NCBI RefSeq assembly: GCF_001411805.1
Contig: NZ_CP007212.1
Span: 310,001 to 374,000 of the forward strand
Length of the DNA stretch: 64,000 nt
Reading direction: 5' to 3'
Origin: Burkholderia plantarii
GTDB taxonomy: Bacteria; Pseudomonadota; Gammaproteobacteria; Burkholderiales; Burkholderiaceae
The stretch's first letter is position 1, and the number at the start of each line of letters is the position of its first letter. Below the pieces are notes generated by a model. It saw only the letters and a list, made by a program, of their open reading frames with translations. It was not told the origin of the DNA and did not search any database. This document shows, in pieces, positions 1 to 12,329 of this stretch. The position numbers were made by a program, and so were the translations under genes.

Positions 1-1
1 A

Positions 2-316
2 ACGGTCACGCTGCGCCGCTACGTGAAGCCGAAGAGTTCGCGGCAATCGTCCACGCGCAGCGGCGCGCGCGCCGATCCGACGGCCGGCATGTCGGCCCGC
101 GAGCGTGCCTGCTGGGAGAGGCTGCGCGCCTGGCGCGCCGAGACGGCCAAGAGCGACGGCGTGCCCGCCTACGTGATCTTCCACGACGCCACGCTGGCCG
201 AGATCGCGCGCAACGCGCCCGGATCGATCGACGACCTGCGCCACATCCCCGGCATTGGCGCGCGCAAGCTCGACCGCTTCGGCGACGAGATCCTCGAGGT
301 CGTCGAAGCGCCCTGA
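2..316 (+). CDS. recQ: ATP-dependent DNA helicase RecQ, C-terminal part
   Basis: Only the end of the gene lies in the window; the reading frame is open from the left edge to a TGA at 314-316. The last 75 or so residues form an HRDC domain (helicase and RNase D C-terminal), with the run [15 protein letters not shown] followed by a [12 protein letters not shown] segment and a helix-hairpin-helix-like [16 protein letters not shown]. This domain helps RecQ bind structured DNA during recombination and repair. RecQ just ahead of rpsL is an arrangement I associate with Burkholderia. RNase D or another HRDC protein is possible from this fragment alone, but the context favours RecQ. Confidence 0.8.
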   Translation, partial: TVTLRRYVKPKSSRQSSTRSGARADPTAGMSARERACWERLRAWRAETAKSDGVPAYVIFHDATLAEIARNAPGSIDDLRHIPGIGARKLDRFGDEILEVVEAP

Positions 317-416
317 GCCACGCCGGCGGCGCGTGCCGGGGCGGCGGCACCGCGCTCGCCGCCGCAGCCGTCACCGATTCGTCACTTATTCTTGCGCGAG
401 TCGATCACGCAAGCTG

Positions 417-446
417 TTGACTCGCTTGAGATTTTTGGATTATGAT
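417..446 (+). promoter_or_regulatory. Promoter of the str operon (rpsL-rpsG-fusA-tuf)
   Basis: A -35 box TTGACT (417-422) and a -10 box TATGAT (441-446) are separated by 18 bases, close to the sigma-70 consensus. Transcription would start near 453 and leave a leader of about 145 bases before rpsL. The rest of the 317-596 gap shows nothing else I can name. Confidence 0.75.
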
Positions 447-596
447 GCCGGGTTCCGATTCTCGGTAGGTAAACTCGCGAGCCGATGTCAAGCACCGGCT
501 GCGGGCGAGTCTCACGGTTTCGGATCGTCACAGGCATGCCGGCGTCGCTTTGCCCGACGTCTGTGTGCCGGTTTTTGTCATCTTCAGGAATACACA

Positions 597-977
597 ATGC
601 CAACCATCAACCAACTGGTTCGCAAAGGCCGTGAGTCGGAAACGACCAAGAGCAAGAGCCCGGCCCTGCAGAACTGCCCCCAGCGTCGCGGCGTGTGCAC
701 TCGCGTGTACACGACGACGCCGAAGAAGCCGAACTCGGCACTCCGTAAGGTCGCCAAGGTTCGTCTGACGAACGGCTTCGAAGTGATTTCGTACATCGGC
801 GGTGAAGGCCACAACCTGCAGGAACACTCGGTTGTGCTTATCCGCGGCGGCCGTGTGAAGGATTTGCCGGGTGTGCGTTACCACATGGTTCGCGGCTCGC
901 TCGATACGCAGGGCGTCAAGGACCGTAAGCAGGCGCGCTCGAAGTACGGCGCGAAGCGTGCGAAGGCTGCGAAGTAA
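597..977 (+). CDS. rpsL: Small ribosomal subunit protein uS12
   Basis: Protein of 126 residues, the usual length for bacterial S12, part of the 30S decoding centre. The conserved loops [11 protein letters not shown] and [13 protein letters not shown] are present. The lysines that are altered in streptomycin-resistant mutants (Lys43 and Lys88, counting the initiator Met) are wild type. The chosen ATG starts the standard MPTINQL N-terminus; a longer upstream reading frame exists but has no homology. First gene of the str operon, with a good promoter about 150 bases upstream. Confidence 0.98.
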   Translation: MPTINQLVRKGRESETTKSKSPALQNCPQRRGVCTRVYTTTPKKPNSALRKVAKVRLTNGFEVISYIGGEGHNLQEHSVVLIRGGRVKDLPGVRYHMVRGSLDTQGVKDRKQARSKYGAKRAKAAK

Positions 978-1152
978 GCAGTCCCGAAAAAGTGATCGCC
1001 TGATGGCGATTAATGCGGTGGTGCCGGATAGCCGGTGCTGTCGAGTAAGTGGTCACCCGGCCAAGCTGGTTAGTCGAAACGAGATGAAATCGGGTTTGTT
1101 GGTGGCCGCGGAGCTGAAGCCCAGCTCCAACTGAAAAGGTAAAGGAAGAAAC

Positions 1153-1623
1153 ATGCCGCGTCGTCGCGAAGTCCCCAAGCGGGAAGTGTTGCCGGATCCG
1201 AAGTTCGGTAACGTTGATGTTGCAAAATTCATGAACATGCTGATGCTGTCCGGCAAGAAGTCGGTCGCGGAACGCATCGTTTATGGCGCTTTCGAACAGA
1301 TCCAGACCAAGGGTGGCAAGGACCCGCTGGAAGTGTTCACGGTCGCGCTGAACAACGTGAAGCCGGTGGTCGAAGTGAAGAGCCGTCGCGTTGGTGGTGC
1401 GAACTATCAGGTTCCGGTCGAAGTGCGCCCGTCGCGTCGTATGGCATTGGCGATGCGCTGGCTGCGTGAGGCCGCGAAGAAGCGTAGCGAAAAGTCGATG
1501 GCCCTGCGCCTCGCAGGTGAACTTTCCGAAGCGGCCGAAGGCCGCGGCGGCGCGATGAAGAAGCGCGACGAAGTTCACCGGATGGCGGAAGCCAACCGCG
1601 CGTTCTCGCATTTCCGCTTCTAA
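1153..1623 (+). CDS. rpsG: Small ribosomal subunit protein uS7
   Basis: Protein of 156 residues beginning [11 protein letters not shown], typical of S7, which organises the 16S rRNA 3' major domain (head of the 30S). It follows rpsL after a 175-base gap. In E. coli the S12-S7 spacer is where S7 binds its own mRNA to repress translation; whether this spacer does the same is only inference. An AAGGAAGAAAC ribosome binding site precedes the ATG. Confidence 0.98.
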   Translation: MPRRREVPKREVLPDPKFGNVDVAKFMNMLMLSGKKSVAERIVYGAFEQIQTKGGKDPLEVFTVALNNVKPVVEVKSRRVGGANYQVPVEVRPSRRMALAMRWLREAAKKRSEKSMALRLAGELSEAAEGRGGAMKKRDEVHRMAEANRAFSHFRF

Positions 1624-1652
1624 GCGCGAGCGAGACTCAAGCGGTAAAAATC

Positions 1653-1695
1653 CGGGCGGGTGCGCTTGTTTCGAGCGCCTCGCCCGTTTGTGTTG
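1653..1695 (+). other. Stem-loop between rpsG and fusA
   Basis: CGGGCG (1653-1658) pairs with CGCCCG (1681-1686), and an inner AGCGC/GCGCT pairing continues the stem. The stem is followed by TTTGTGTTG, a weak U-rich tract. It could be a partial terminator that lowers read-through into fusA, or a processing site. No assignment is certain. Confidence 0.4.
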
Positions 1696-1740
1696 AGGCG
1701 TGACGCGACCTTGCGTCGCGTTAACCCATAGAGGATCAAA

Positions 1741-3843
<2,103 letters not shown>

Positions 3844-3886
3844 GTCGTCTCCCCCAAACGTTCATCATTTTTGAAAGAAGAGAATC

Positions 3887-5077
3887 ATGGCAAAAGAGAA
3901 GTTCGAACGGACCAAGCCGCACGTCAACGTCGGCACGATCGGTCACGTTGACCACGGCAAGACGACGCTGACGGCGGCGATCGCAACGGTTCTGTCGTCG
4001 AAGTTCGGCGGCGAAGCGAAGAAGTACGACGAAATCGACGCGGCGCCGGAAGAAAAGGCACGCGGCATCACGATCAACACTGCGCACATCGAGTACGAAA
4101 CGGCGAACCGCCACTACGCACACGTCGATTGCCCGGGCCACGCCGACTACGTGAAGAACATGATCACGGGTGCCGCGCAGATGGACGGCGCGATCCTGGT
4201 CTGCTCGGCAGCCGACGGCCCGATGCCGCAAACGCGTGAGCACATTCTGCTGGCGCGTCAGGTTGGCGTTCCGTACATCATCGTGTTCCTGAACAAGTGC
4301 GACATGGTGGACGACGCTGAACTGCTCGAGCTGGTCGAGATGGAAGTTCGCGAGCTGCTGTCGAAGTACGACTTCCCGGGCGACGACACCCCGATCATCA
4401 AGGGTTCGGCGAAGCTGGCGCTGGAAGGCGACAAGGGCGAGCTGGGCGAGACGGCGATCATGAACCTGGCCGACGCGCTGGACTCGTACATCCCGACGCC
4501 GGAGCGCGCGGTGGACGGTACGTTCCTGATGCCGGTGGAAGACGTGTTCTCGATCTCGGGTCGCGGCACGGTGGTGACGGGTCGTGTCGAGCGCGGCATC
4601 GTGAAGGTTGGCGAGGAAATCGAAATCGTCGGTATCAAGCCGACGGTGAAGACGACCTGCACGGGCGTGGAAATGTTCCGCAAGCTGCTGGATCAAGGCC
4701 AGGCTGGCGACAACGTTGGTATCCTGCTGCGCGGCACGAAGCGTGAAGAAGTGGAGCGTGGTCAGGTTCTGGCGAAGCCGGGCTCGATCAAGCCGCACAC
4801 GCACTTCACGGCTGAGGTGTACGTGCTGAGCAAGGATGAAGGTGGCCGCCACACGCCGTTCTTCAACAACTACCGTCCGCAGTTCTACTTCCGTACGACG
4901 GACGTGACGGGTTCGATCGAGCTGCCGAAGGACAAGGAAATGGTCATGCCGGGCGACAACGTGTCGATCACGGTGAAGCTGATCGCTCCGATCGCGATGG
5001 AAGAAGGTCTGCGCTTCGCGATCCGCGAAGGCGGCCGCACCGTCGGCGCCGGCGTCGTCGCCAAGATCCTCGACTAA
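3887..5077 (+). CDS. tuf: Elongation factor Tu
   Basis: Protein of 396 residues that carries aminoacyl-tRNA to the ribosome as a GTP complex. GHVDHGKT is at residues 19-26, with DCPGHADY and NKCD as the other nucleotide motifs. The three-domain length is canonical. It closes the str cluster and precedes rpsJ by 145 bases. Burkholderia genomes usually carry a second, nearly identical tuf elsewhere; that copy is not in this window. Confidence 0.98.
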   Translation: MAKEKFERTKPHVNVGTIGHVDHGKTTLTAAIATVLSSKFGGEAKKYDEIDAAPEEKARGITINTAHIEYETANRHYAHVDCPGHADYVKNMITGAAQMDGAILVCSAADGPMPQTREHILLARQVGVPYIIVFLNKCDMVDDAELLELVEMEVRELLSKYDFPGDDTPIIKGSAKLALEGDKGELGETAIMNLADALDSYIPTPERAVDGTFLMPVEDVFSISGRGTVVTGRVERGIVKVGEEIEIVGIKPTVKTTCTGVEMFRKLLDQGQAGDNVGILLRGTKREEVERGQVLAKPGSIKPHTHFTAEVYVLSKDEGGRHTPFFNNYRPQFYFRTTDVTGSIELPKDKEMVMPGDNVSITVKLIAPIAMEEGLRFAIREGGRTVGAGVVAKILD

Positions 5078-5128
5078 TCTCGAGCATCATCGAGCTGTAG
5101 CTGGTGTATCATTAGCGGTTAAGCGCCC

Positions 5129-5178
5129 GGGATCGGGTGCCCGTGCTCAACGGGCGCCCGATCCCATGTTCTTTTATT
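5129..5178 (+). terminator. Long hairpin between tuf and rpsJ, possible terminator or attenuator
   Basis: A 16-base-pair stem, broken only by one G-T pair, is formed by 5129-5144 and 5150-5165 around the loop GCTCA. The tail that follows, ATGTTCTTTTATT, is U-rich but interrupted. This could end most str-operon transcripts or act as a conditional attenuator in front of the S10 genes. A TATCAT at 5107-5112 could be a -10 box for rpsJ, but no good -35 box is visible. Confidence 0.5.
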
Positions 5179-5222
5179 GATCCGGCGATGCAACATCGCC
5201 TCGCTCTTTTCAAGGAATCGTC

Positions 5223-5534
5223 ATGCAAAAGCAAAAAATCCGCATTCGCCTGAAGGCATTCGACTATCGCCTGATCGACCAGTCGGCCGCCGAGATCGTC
5301 GACACGGCGAAGCGGACGGGCGCGATCGTCCGTGGCCCGGTGCCGCTGCCGACGCGCATTCAGCGTTTCGACATCCTGCGCTCGCCGCACGTCAACAAGA
5401 CCTCGCGCGACCAGCTCGAAATCCGTACGCACCAGCGCCTGATGGACATCGTCGATCCGACCGACAAGACGGTCGACGCGCTGATGAAGCTCGATCTGCC
5501 GGCTGGCGTCGACGTCGAAATCAAGCTGCAGTAA
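5223..5534 (+). CDS. rpsJ: Small ribosomal subunit protein uS10 (NusE)
   Basis: Protein of 103 residues with the S10 start [19 protein letters not shown]. It is a head protein of the 30S subunit and, as NusE, a partner of NusB in antitermination complexes. AAGGAATCGTC gives the ribosome binding site. First gene of the S10 cluster, but separated from rplC by 186 bases that contain a separate promoter, so it may be expressed partly on its own. Confidence 0.98.
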   Translation: MQKQKIRIRLKAFDYRLIDQSAAEIVDTAKRTGAIVRGPVPLPTRIQRFDILRSPHVNKTSRDQLEIRTHQRLMDIVDPTDKTVDALMKLDLPAGVDVEIKLQ

Positions 5535-5583
5535 GGCTTTCCGCGGGGTCGGTCGATACCGGCCACGCTAAGTCATTGATTGC

Positions 5584-5612
5584 TTGCGGAAATCGAAGGG
5601 CCTCGCTATAAT
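5584..5612 (+). promoter_or_regulatory. Promoter ahead of rplC, inside the S10 cluster
   Basis: TTGCGG (5584-5589) and a perfect TATAAT (5607-5612) are 17 bases apart. The predicted start near 5618 coincides with the foot of a stem-loop (5617-5643). The box pair looks stronger than most in the window. Confidence 0.75.
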
Positions 5613-5616
5613 GCAA

Positions 5617-5720
5617 GGCTTTTCGCGTATTTGCGTAAAAGCCGACGTGCCCGCCGTCTTGGCGGCCGCGGCGTTTTGTAAATTAGCCCCGACCAATCGC
5701 AGTTGGGAATGGAGAAAACG
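5617..5720 (+). promoter_or_regulatory. Structured 5' leader of rplC-rplD, candidate ribosomal-protein autoregulation site
   Basis: The leader opens with the hairpin GGCTTTTCGC/GCG-T-AAAAGCC (5617-5643), followed by CCGCC-GTCTT-GGCGG (5651-5665), then GCGTTTTG and the rplC ribosome binding site GGAG. In E. coli, L4 represses the S10 operon by acting on a leader ahead of rpsJ. Here the structured leader lies ahead of rplC-rplD (L3-L4). Its function is inferred only from position and structure. Confidence 0.45.
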
Positions 5721-6371
5721 ATGAGCCTTGGACTCGTAGGTCGCAAGGTTGGCATGACCCGTATTTTCACGGCGGATGGGGACTCGATTCCCGTCACCGT
5801 GCTGGACGTGTCGGACAACCGCGTGACGCAGATCAAGACTGTTGAAACCGACGGCTACACGGCTGTTCAGGTTGCATTCGGCTCGCGCCGCGCCTCGCGC
5901 GTGACGAAGCCGCTGGCAGGTCATCTCGCCAAAGCCGGTGTCGAAGCCGGTGAAGTCCTCAAGGAATTCCGCATCGATGCGACGAAGGCAGCCGAGCTGT
6001 CGAACGGCGCCATCGTCGGTCCCGATCTCTTCGAAGTAGGCCAGAAGGTCGACGTGCAAGGCGTGTCGATCGGTAAGGGCTACGCCGGTACGATCAAGCG
6101 TTACAACTTCAGCTCGGGCCGCGCCACGCACGGTAACTCGCGCTCGCACAACGTGCCGGGCTCGATCGGTATGGCGCAGGATCCGGGTCGTGTGTTCCCG
6201 GGCAAGCGCATGACGGGTCACATGGGTGACGTCACGGTGACGGTTCAGAACCTCGAAATCGCGCGTATCGACGCAGAGCGCAAGCTGCTGCTCGTCAAGG
6301 GCGCCATTCCGGGCGCGAAGGGCGGCAAGGTCTTCGTGACGCCGGCCGTCAAGACCAAGGGGGCGAAATAA
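5721..6371 (+). CDS. rplC: Large ribosomal subunit protein uL3
   Basis: Protein of 216 residues starting [17 protein letters not shown]3 binds 23S rRNA near the peptidyl transferase centre and is an early assembly protein. Two upstream in-frame ATGs (5703, 5709) are rejected, because 5721 has GGAG six bases ahead and begins the conserved N-terminus. The segment around [18 protein letters not shown] is the conserved L3 loop. The stop codon overlaps the rplD start by one base (TAATG). Confidence 0.96.
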   Translation: MSLGLVGRKVGMTRIFTADGDSIPVTVLDVSDNRVTQIKTVETDGYTAVQVAFGSRRASRVTKPLAGHLAKAGVEAGEVLKEFRIDATKAAELSNGAIVGPDLFEVGQKVDVQGVSIGKGYAGTIKRYNFSSGRATHGNSRSHNVPGSIGMAQDPGRVFPGKRMTGHMGDVTVTVQNLEIARIDAERKLLLVKGAIPGAKGGKVFVTPAVKTKGAK

Positions 6372-6991
6372 TGGAACTCAAGCTCCTGAATGCTAATGGT
6401 CAGGAAGGTGCTGTCGTCAACGCGTCGGACGTCGTGTTCGGCCGTGACTACAACGAAGCGCTGATCCACCAGATCGTCGTTGCGTACCAGGCGAACGCTC
6501 GCCAGGGCAACCGCGCTCAGAAGGATCGCGAGCAGGTCAAGCACACGACCAAGAAGCCGTGGCGCCAGAAGGGTACGGGCCGCGCCCGTGCCGGTATGTC
6601 GTCGAGCCCGCTGTGGCGCGGCGGTGGTCGGATCTTCCCGAACTCGCCCGAAGAAAACTTCTCGCACAAGGTCAACAAGAAGATGCATCGCGCAGGTCTC
6701 TGCTCGATCTTCTCGCAGTTGGCGCGCGAAGGCCGTCTGTCGGTGGTCGAAGACCTGACGCTCGAAGCACCGAAGACCAAGCTGCTGGCCGAGAAGTTCA
6801 AGGCCATGGGCCTCGAGTCCGTGCTCGTCATCACCGATACGGTCGATGAAAACCTGTACCTCGCGTCGCGCAACCTGCCGAATGTGGCGGTTGTCGAGCC
6901 GCGTTACGCCGACCCGCTGTCGCTGATCTACTTCAAGAAGATCCTGGTCACGAAGGCTGCGGTCGCCCAGATCGAGGAGTTGCTGTCATGA
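6371..6991 (+). CDS. rplD: Large ribosomal subunit protein uL4
   Basis: Protein of 206 residues; L4 lines the exit tunnel of the 50S subunit. The conserved basic loop [14 protein letters not shown] is clear. It is translationally coupled to rplC (one-base overlap) and to rplW (ATGA overlap). In E. coli L4 is the feedback repressor of the S10 operon. The leader before rplC is the most likely target here, by inference. Confidence 0.97.
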   Translation: MELKLLNANGQEGAVVNASDVVFGRDYNEALIHQIVVAYQANARQGNRAQKDREQVKHTTKKPWRQKGTGRARAGMSSSPLWRGGGRIFPNSPEENFSHKVNKKMHRAGLCSIFSQLAREGRLSVVEDLTLEAPKTKLLAEKFKAMGLESVLVITDTVDENLYLASRNLPNVAVVEPRYADPLSLIYFKKILVTKAAVAQIEELLS

Positions 6992-7302
6992 GCGAGATTC
7001 GCAAGAACGATCATCGTTTGATGCAGGTCCTGCTCGCGCCGGTGGTCTCGGAAAAGGCGACGCTGGTTGCCGACAAGAACGAGCAAGTCGTGTTCGAAGT
7101 CGCACCGGATGCCACGAAGCAGGAAGTGAAGGCGGCTGTCGAGCTGCTGTTCAAGGTGGAAGTTGATTCCGTCAACGTGCTGGTTCAGAAGGGCAAGCAA
7201 AAGCGCTTTGGCCGTTCGATGGGCCGCCGCAAGGACGTGAAGAAGGCATACGTGTGCCTGAAGCCCGGCCAGGAAATCAACTTTGAAGCGGAGGCCAAGT
7301 AA
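6988..7302 (+). CDS. rplW: Large ribosomal subunit protein uL23
   Basis: Protein of 104 residues, located at the tunnel exit, where it provides the docking site for trigger factor and SRP. The pattern [12 protein letters not shown] near the start and the [13 protein letters not shown] end match L23. It overlaps rplD by four bases and is followed two bases later by rplB, which indicates coupled translation. Confidence 0.97.
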   Translation: MSEIRKNDHRLMQVLLAPVVSEKATLVADKNEQVVFEVAPDATKQEVKAAVELLFKVEVDSVNVLVQKGKQKRFGRSMGRRKDVKKAYVCLKPGQEINFEAEAK

Positions 7303-7304
7303 TC

Positions 7305-8132
7305 ATGGCAATCGTGAAAGTTAAGCCGACTTCGCCGGGTCGCCGCGCGATGGTCAAGGTGGTCAACAAGAACCTGCACAAGGGCAAGCCGTTCGCGGCC
7401 CTGCTCGACACGCAGAGCTCGACCGCCGGCCGCAACAACAACGGCCACATCACCACGCGCCACAAGGGCGGTGGTCACAAGCAGCACTACCGTATCGTCG
7501 ATTTCCGTCGCAACAAGGACGGCATCCCGGCGAAGGTCGAGCGCCTCGAGTACGACCCGAACCGCAGCGCGAACATCGCGCTGGTGCTGTACGCGGACGG
7601 CGAGCGTCGCTACATCATCGCGCCGAAGGGCGTGACGGTGGGCCAGCAGCTGATGTCCGGCTCGGAAGCGCCGATCCGCGCAGGCAATACGCTGCCGATC
7701 CGCAACATCCCGGTCGGTACCACGATCCACTGCATCGAGATGCTGCCGGGCAAGGGCGCGCAGATCGCGCGCTCGGCCGGCACCTCGGCCATGCTGCTCG
7801 CTCGTGAAGGTGTCTACGCGCAGGTCCGTCTGCGTTCGGGCGAAATCCGCCGCGTGCACATCGAGTGCCGCGCGACGATCGGCGAAGTGGGTAACGAAGA
7901 GCACAGCCTGCGCCAGATCGGCAAGGCCGGTGCCAACCGCTGGCGTGGTATCCGCCCGACGGTTCGTGGCGTCGCGATGAACCCGATCGATCACCCGCAC
8001 GGTGGTGGTGAAGGCAAGACCGCGGCAGGTCGCGATCCGGTGAGCCCGTGGGGCACGCCGGCGAAGGGCTTCCGTACGCGTAGCAACAAGCGCACGACGA
8101 CGATGATCGTCCAGCGCCGTCATAAGCGCTAA
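7305..8132 (+). CDS. rplB: Large ribosomal subunit protein uL2
   Basis: Protein of 275 residues, the usual length. L2 is needed for subunit joining and peptidyl transfer. The conserved C-terminal [13 protein letters not shown], which holds the key histidine, is present, as is [18 protein letters not shown] near the N-terminus. It lies between rplW and rpsS with gaps of 2 and 10 bases. Confidence 0.98.
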   Translation: MAIVKVKPTSPGRRAMVKVVNKNLHKGKPFAALLDTQSSTAGRNNNGHITTRHKGGGHKQHYRIVDFRRNKDGIPAKVERLEYDPNRSANIALVLYADGERRYIIAPKGVTVGQQLMSGSEAPIRAGNTLPIRNIPVGTTIHCIEMLPGKGAQIARSAGTSAMLLAREGVYAQVRLRSGEIRRVHIECRATIGEVGNEEHSLRQIGKAGANRWRGIRPTVRGVAMNPIDHPHGGGEGKTAAGRDPVSPWGTPAKGFRTRSNKRTTTMIVQRRHKR

Positions 8133-8142
8133 GGAGTAGGCA

Positions 8143-8418
8143 ATGGCACGTTCTGTTAAAAAAGGTCCGTTCTGCGACGCCCATTTGCTGAAGAAAGTTG
8201 AGGCGGCTGCAGCTACGCGTGACAAGAAGCCGATCAAGACCTGGTCGCGTCGTTCGACGATCCTGCCGGACTTCATCGGCCTGACGATCGCCGTTCACAA
8301 CGGCCGTCAACACGTTCCGGTGTACATCTCGGAAAACATGGTCGGCCACAAGCTTGGCGAGTTCGCACTGACCCGTACGTTCAAGGGTCACGCGGCCGAC
8401 AAGAAGGCCAAGAAATAA
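8143..8418 (+). CDS. rpsS: Small ribosomal subunit protein uS19
   Basis: Protein of 91 residues beginning [18 protein letters not shown], characteristic of S19, which sits in the 30S head next to S13. Conserved [21 protein letters not shown] and [13 protein letters not shown] segments are intact. AAGGAG upstream gives a strong ribosome binding site. Confidence 0.98.
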   Translation: MARSVKKGPFCDAHLLKKVEAAAATRDKKPIKTWSRRSTILPDFIGLTIAVHNGRQHVPVYISENMVGHKLGEFALTRTFKGHAADKKAKK

Positions 8419-8430
8419 GGGGCAATCAAG

Positions 8431-8760
8431 ATGGAAGTGAAAGCAATTCATCGCGGTGCCCGCATCTCGGCGCAGAAGACGCGCCTGGTGGCTGACCAGA
8501 TCCGCGGTTTGCCGGTCGACAAGGCGCTGAACGTCCTGACGTTCTCGCCGAAGAAGGCCGCTGGCATCGTGAAGAAGGTGGTGTTGTCGGCTATCGCGAA
8601 TGCGGAGCACAACGAGGGCGCCGACATCGACGAGCTCAAGATCAAGAGCATCTACGTCGACAAGGCTGCCTCGCTCAAGCGTTTCACCGCGCGCGCCAAG
8701 GGCCGCGGTAACCGCATCGAGAAGCAATCCTGTCACATCACTGTGACGGTCGGGAATTAA
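8431..8760 (+). CDS. rplV: Large ribosomal subunit protein uL22
   Basis: Protein of 109 residues; L22 sends a beta-hairpin into the exit tunnel. The hairpin region, ending [17 protein letters not shown], matches the family, as does [18 protein letters not shown] near the start. Changes in this hairpin can cause macrolide resistance in other bacteria; nothing unusual is seen here. Confidence 0.98.
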
Positions 8761-8771
8761 GGGGTCACACG

Positions 8772-9572
<801 letters not shown>

Positions 9573-9574
9573 CG

Positions 9575-9991
9575 ATGCTGCAACCGAAACGCAGGAAGTA
9601 TCGTAAAGAGCAGAAGGGTCGCAACACCGGTATCGCCACGCGCGGTAACGCCGTGTCGTTCGGTGAGTACGGCCTGAAGGCTATCGGTCGCGGCCGTTTG
9701 ACCGCACGTCAGATCGAAGCGGCACGTCGTGCCATGACGCGTCACATCAAGCGTGGCGGCCGGATCTGGATCCGTATCTTCCCGGACAAGCCGATTTCGC
9801 AGAAGCCGGCCGAAGTGCGGATGGGTAACGGTAAGGGCAACCCCGAGTACTACGTCGCCGAGATTCAGCCGGGCAAGATGTTGTACGAAATGGATGGCGT
9901 CACCGAAGAACTGGCACGCGAAGCGTTCCGTCTGGCCGCAGCGAAGCTGCCGCTGAAGACGGCGTTCATCGTTCGTCAGCTCGGCGCCTAA
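9575..9991 (+). CDS. rplP: Large ribosomal subunit protein uL16
   Basis: Protein of 138 residues starting [18 protein letters not shown]16 contacts the A-site tRNA elbow region of 23S rRNA. The conserved [18 protein letters not shown] is present; the arginine in such a context is the YcfD hydroxylation target in E. coli. It starts two bases after rpsC ends. Confidence 0.98.
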   Translation: MLQPKRRKYRKEQKGRNTGIATRGNAVSFGEYGLKAIGRGRLTARQIEAARRAMTRHIKRGGRIWIRIFPDKPISQKPAEVRMGNGKGNPEYYVAEIQPGKMLYEMDGVTEELAREAFRLAAAKLPLKTAFIVRQLGA

Positions 9992-10000
9992 GGAGAAAAC

Positions 10001-10195
10001 ATGAAGGCTTCCGAACTTCTCCAGAAGGACCAGGCCGCGCTCAACAAGGAGCTGTCGGACCTGCTGAAGGCGCAATTCGGCCTGCGCATGCAACTCGCGA
10101 CCCAGCAGCTCACGAACACGAGCCAGCTGAAGAAGGTGCGTCGCGACATCGCTCGTGTGCGGACCGTCCTGACTCAGAAGGCGAACCAGAAATGA
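10001..10195 (+). CDS. rpmC: Large ribosomal subunit protein uL29
   Basis: Protein of 64 residues made of two predicted helices, ending [19 protein letters not shown], the L29 signature. It lies at the tunnel exit near L23. An AAGGAGAAAAC ribosome binding site precedes the ATG. It overlaps rpsQ by four bases (ATGA). Confidence 0.97.
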
Positions 10196-10464
10196 ACGAT
10201 AGCGTAAAAACCTCGCTCAAGCGGACGCTTGTCGGTCGGGTCGTCAGCAACAAGATGGACAAGACCGTCACGGTGCTGATCGAGAACCGCGTCAAGCATC
10301 CGATCTACGGCAAGTACGTGGTGCGTTCGAAGAAGTACCACGCGCACGACGAAGCGAACACCTACAACGAGGGTGACCTCGTCGAAATCCAGGAAACGCG
10401 TCCTCTCTCGAAGACGAAGGCCTGGACGGTGTCGCGCCTCATCGAGGCCGCCCGCGTCATCTAA
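10192..10464 (+). CDS. rpsQ: Small ribosomal subunit protein uS17
   Basis: Protein of 90 residues, an early-binding 30S protein of OB fold. The conserved [14 protein letters not shown] and [11 protein letters not shown] segments identify S17. It is the last gene of the S10 cluster. A 300-base gap containing a promoter separates it from rplN, so the spc cluster probably has its own transcripts. Confidence 0.97.
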
Positions 10465-10764
10465 GCGGAGGCCGAAAGGCCGCAGGCAGTAGAAGTACTT
10501 GAAATCGCAAAGTTTTTGCTTGCGTGGCCGGGATTGTGCGTTATAATCCCGGTCTTCCCTCTTTATGGGAGCCCCGTCGCGGGCGAAGTCACGGTGGGGG
10601 AAGCGGGCTGGCGTTCTGTCGGCCTGATGATTCACCGATTTGCGATGGCGGGTTTCGTTTGCCATCGCTGCTGTTCAAACCCAAGCAGCCGGTTGGCTGA
10701 CGGGACCAAGACTGACCGTATGTGCCATGGTGGTGCATCCGGATTAAGTTGGGAAAGATAAACC
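10465..10764 (+). promoter_or_regulatory. Intergenic region with the spc-operon promoter and a structured leader
   Basis: TTGCGT (10520-10525) and a perfect TATAAT (10542-10547), 16 bases apart, predict a start near 10554 and a leader of about 210 bases before rplN. The leader contains a perfect 8-base-pair stem GCGATGGC/GCCATCGC (10642-10649, 10661-10668) and other short stems. No reading frame in it looks coding. A role in ribosomal-protein feedback is possible but not shown by the sequence. Confidence 0.65.
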
Positions 10765-11133
10765 ATGATCCAGACCGAATCTCGGCTTGAAGTGGCCGAC
10801 AACACGGGTGCGCGTGAAGTCATGTGCATCAAGGTGCTCGGCGGCTCGAAGCGTCGTTATGCCAGCATTGGCGACATCATCAAGGTGAGCGTCAAGGAAG
10901 CAACGCCGCGCGGGCGCGTGAAGAAAGGCGAAATCTACAACGCCGTGGTGGTTCGCACCGCCAAGGGCGTGCGTCGTCAAGACGGTTCGCTGATCAAGTT
11001 CGACGGCAACGCCGCTGTGCTTTTGAACAACAAGCTCGAGCCGATCGGCACCCGCATTTTCGGGCCGGTCACGCGTGAGCTGCGTAGCGAACGATTCATG
11101 AAGATCGTTTCGCTGGCGCCGGAAGTGCTGTAA
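10765..11133 (+). CDS. rplN: Large ribosomal subunit protein uL14
   Basis: Protein of 122 residues beginning [33 protein letters not shown], of which the NTGAR and GGSKRRYA motifs are diagnostic of L14. It binds 23S rRNA at the intersubunit face. First gene of the spc cluster, preceded by its own promoter about 210 bases upstream. Confidence 0.98.
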   Translation: MIQTESRLEVADNTGAREVMCIKVLGGSKRRYASIGDIIKVSVKEATPRGRVKKGEIYNAVVVRTAKGVRRQDGSLIKFDGNAAVLLNNKLEPIGTRIFGPVTRELRSERFMKIVSLAPEVL

Positions 11134-11142
11134 GGAGTCGCG

Positions 11143-11448
11143 ATGAACAAGATTCGCAAGGGTGACGAAATCGTCGTCATCACCGGCAAGGACAAGGGCA
11201 AGCGCGGTGTCGTGCTGGCCGTCGATGCCGAACATGTGACCGTCGAAGGTATCAACCTCGTCAAGAAGCATGTGAAGCCGAACCCGATGAAGGGCACGAC
11301 GGGTGGCGTGGAAGCGAAGGCGATGCCGCTGCATATTTCGAACGTCGCGCTGGTCGACGCGAACGGCAAGGCTTCGCGTGTTGGCATCAAGGTCGAGGAA
11401 GGCAAGAAGGTTCGCTTCCTGAAGACGACCGGTGCCGTGCTGGCCTGA
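11143..11448 (+). CDS. rplX: Large ribosomal subunit protein uL24
   Basis: Protein of 101 residues with a KOW motif near the start ([19 protein letters not shown]). L24 is an assembly initiator of the 50S subunit. An AAGGAG site lies ahead of the ATG, nine bases after rplN ends. Confidence 0.98.
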   Translation: MNKIRKGDEIVVITGKDKGKRGVVLAVDAEHVTVEGINLVKKHVKPNPMKGTTGGVEAKAMPLHISNVALVDANGKASRVGIKVEEGKKVRFLKTTGAVLA

Positions 11449-11462
11449 CGCGGAGTATAGAA

Positions 11463-12002
11463 ATGGCACGTTTTCAAGAGTTTTACAAAGAGAAGGTTGT
11501 TCCCGGCCTGATCGAGAAGTTCGGCTACAAGTCGATCATGGAAGTGCCGCGCATCACCAAGATCACCCTGAACATGGGTCTTGGCGAAGCCGTCGCTGAC
11601 AAGAAGATCATCGAGAACGCCGTTGGCGACCTGACCAAGATCGCAGGTCAGAAGCCCGTCGTGACGAAGGCTCGCAAGGCAATCGCCGGCTTCAAGATCC
11701 GCCAGGGTTACCCGATCGGCGCGATGGTGACGCTGCGCGGCCGCGCGATGTACGAATTCCTCGATCGTTTCGTGACGGTCGCCCTGCCCCGCGTGCGCGA
11801 CTTCCGCGGCGTGTCGGGTCGTGCGTTCGACGGCCGTGGCAACTACAACATCGGTGTGAAAGAGCAGATCATTTTCCCCGAAATCGATTACGACAAGATC
11901 GACGCGCTGCGTGGGCTGAACATCAGCATCACGACCACCGCGAAGACCGACGACGAAGCGAAGGCACTGCTCGCCAGCTTCAAGTTCCCGTTCAGAAACT
12001 GA
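11463..12002 (+). CDS. rplE: Large ribosomal subunit protein uL5
   Basis: Protein of 179 residues; L5 binds 5S rRNA and contacts P-site tRNA. The conserved [15 protein letters not shown] segment and the [18 protein letters not shown] segment identify it. It is followed eight bases later by rpsN. Confidence 0.98.
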   Translation: MARFQEFYKEKVVPGLIEKFGYKSIMEVPRITKITLNMGLGEAVADKKIIENAVGDLTKIAGQKPVVTKARKAIAGFKIRQGYPIGAMVTLRGRAMYEFLDRFVTVALPRVRDFRGVSGRAFDGRGNYNIGVKEQIIFPEIDYDKIDALRGLNISITTTAKTDDEAKALLASFKFPFRN

Positions 12003-12009
12003 GGTTACC

Positions 12010-12315
12010 GTGGCTAAACTGGCACTGATCGAACGTGAAAAGAAGCGTGCCCGCCTGGCAGCTAAGTTCGCACCGAAGCGTGCGGCACTGAAGGCGGTCA
12101 TTGATGACGCGAGCAAGTCGGACGAAGAGCGTTATGCCGCTCGTCTGGAACTGCAACAACTGCCCCGCAACTCGAACCCGACTCGCAAGCGTAACCGCTG
12201 CGCGATCACGGGCCGTCCGCGTGGCACGTTCCGCAAGTTCGGCCTCGCGCGTAACAAGATTCGTGAAATCGCTTTCCGCGGCGAGATTCCTGGCCTGACC
12301 AAGGCGAGCTGGTAA
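12010..12315 (+). CDS. rpsN: Small ribosomal subunit protein uS14
   Basis: Protein of 101 residues starting at GTG, with GAGG upstream. The length, and the lack of paired zinc-binding CxxC motifs, mark the long zinc-independent form of S14. The C-terminal [25 protein letters not shown] is the family signature. It helps assemble the 30S head. Confidence 0.97.
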   Translation: MAKLALIEREKKRARLAAKFAPKRAALKAVIDDASKSDEERYAARLELQQLPRNSNPTRKRNRCAITGRPRGTFRKFGLARNKIREIAFRGEIPGLTKASW

Positions 12316-12329
12316 TAGGAGAAACGTAA

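Noticed and set aside
255..596. N-terminal extension of S12 reaching into recQ
   Set aside because: S12 has a universal MPTINQL start with its own promoter and leader upstream; the extension has no homology.
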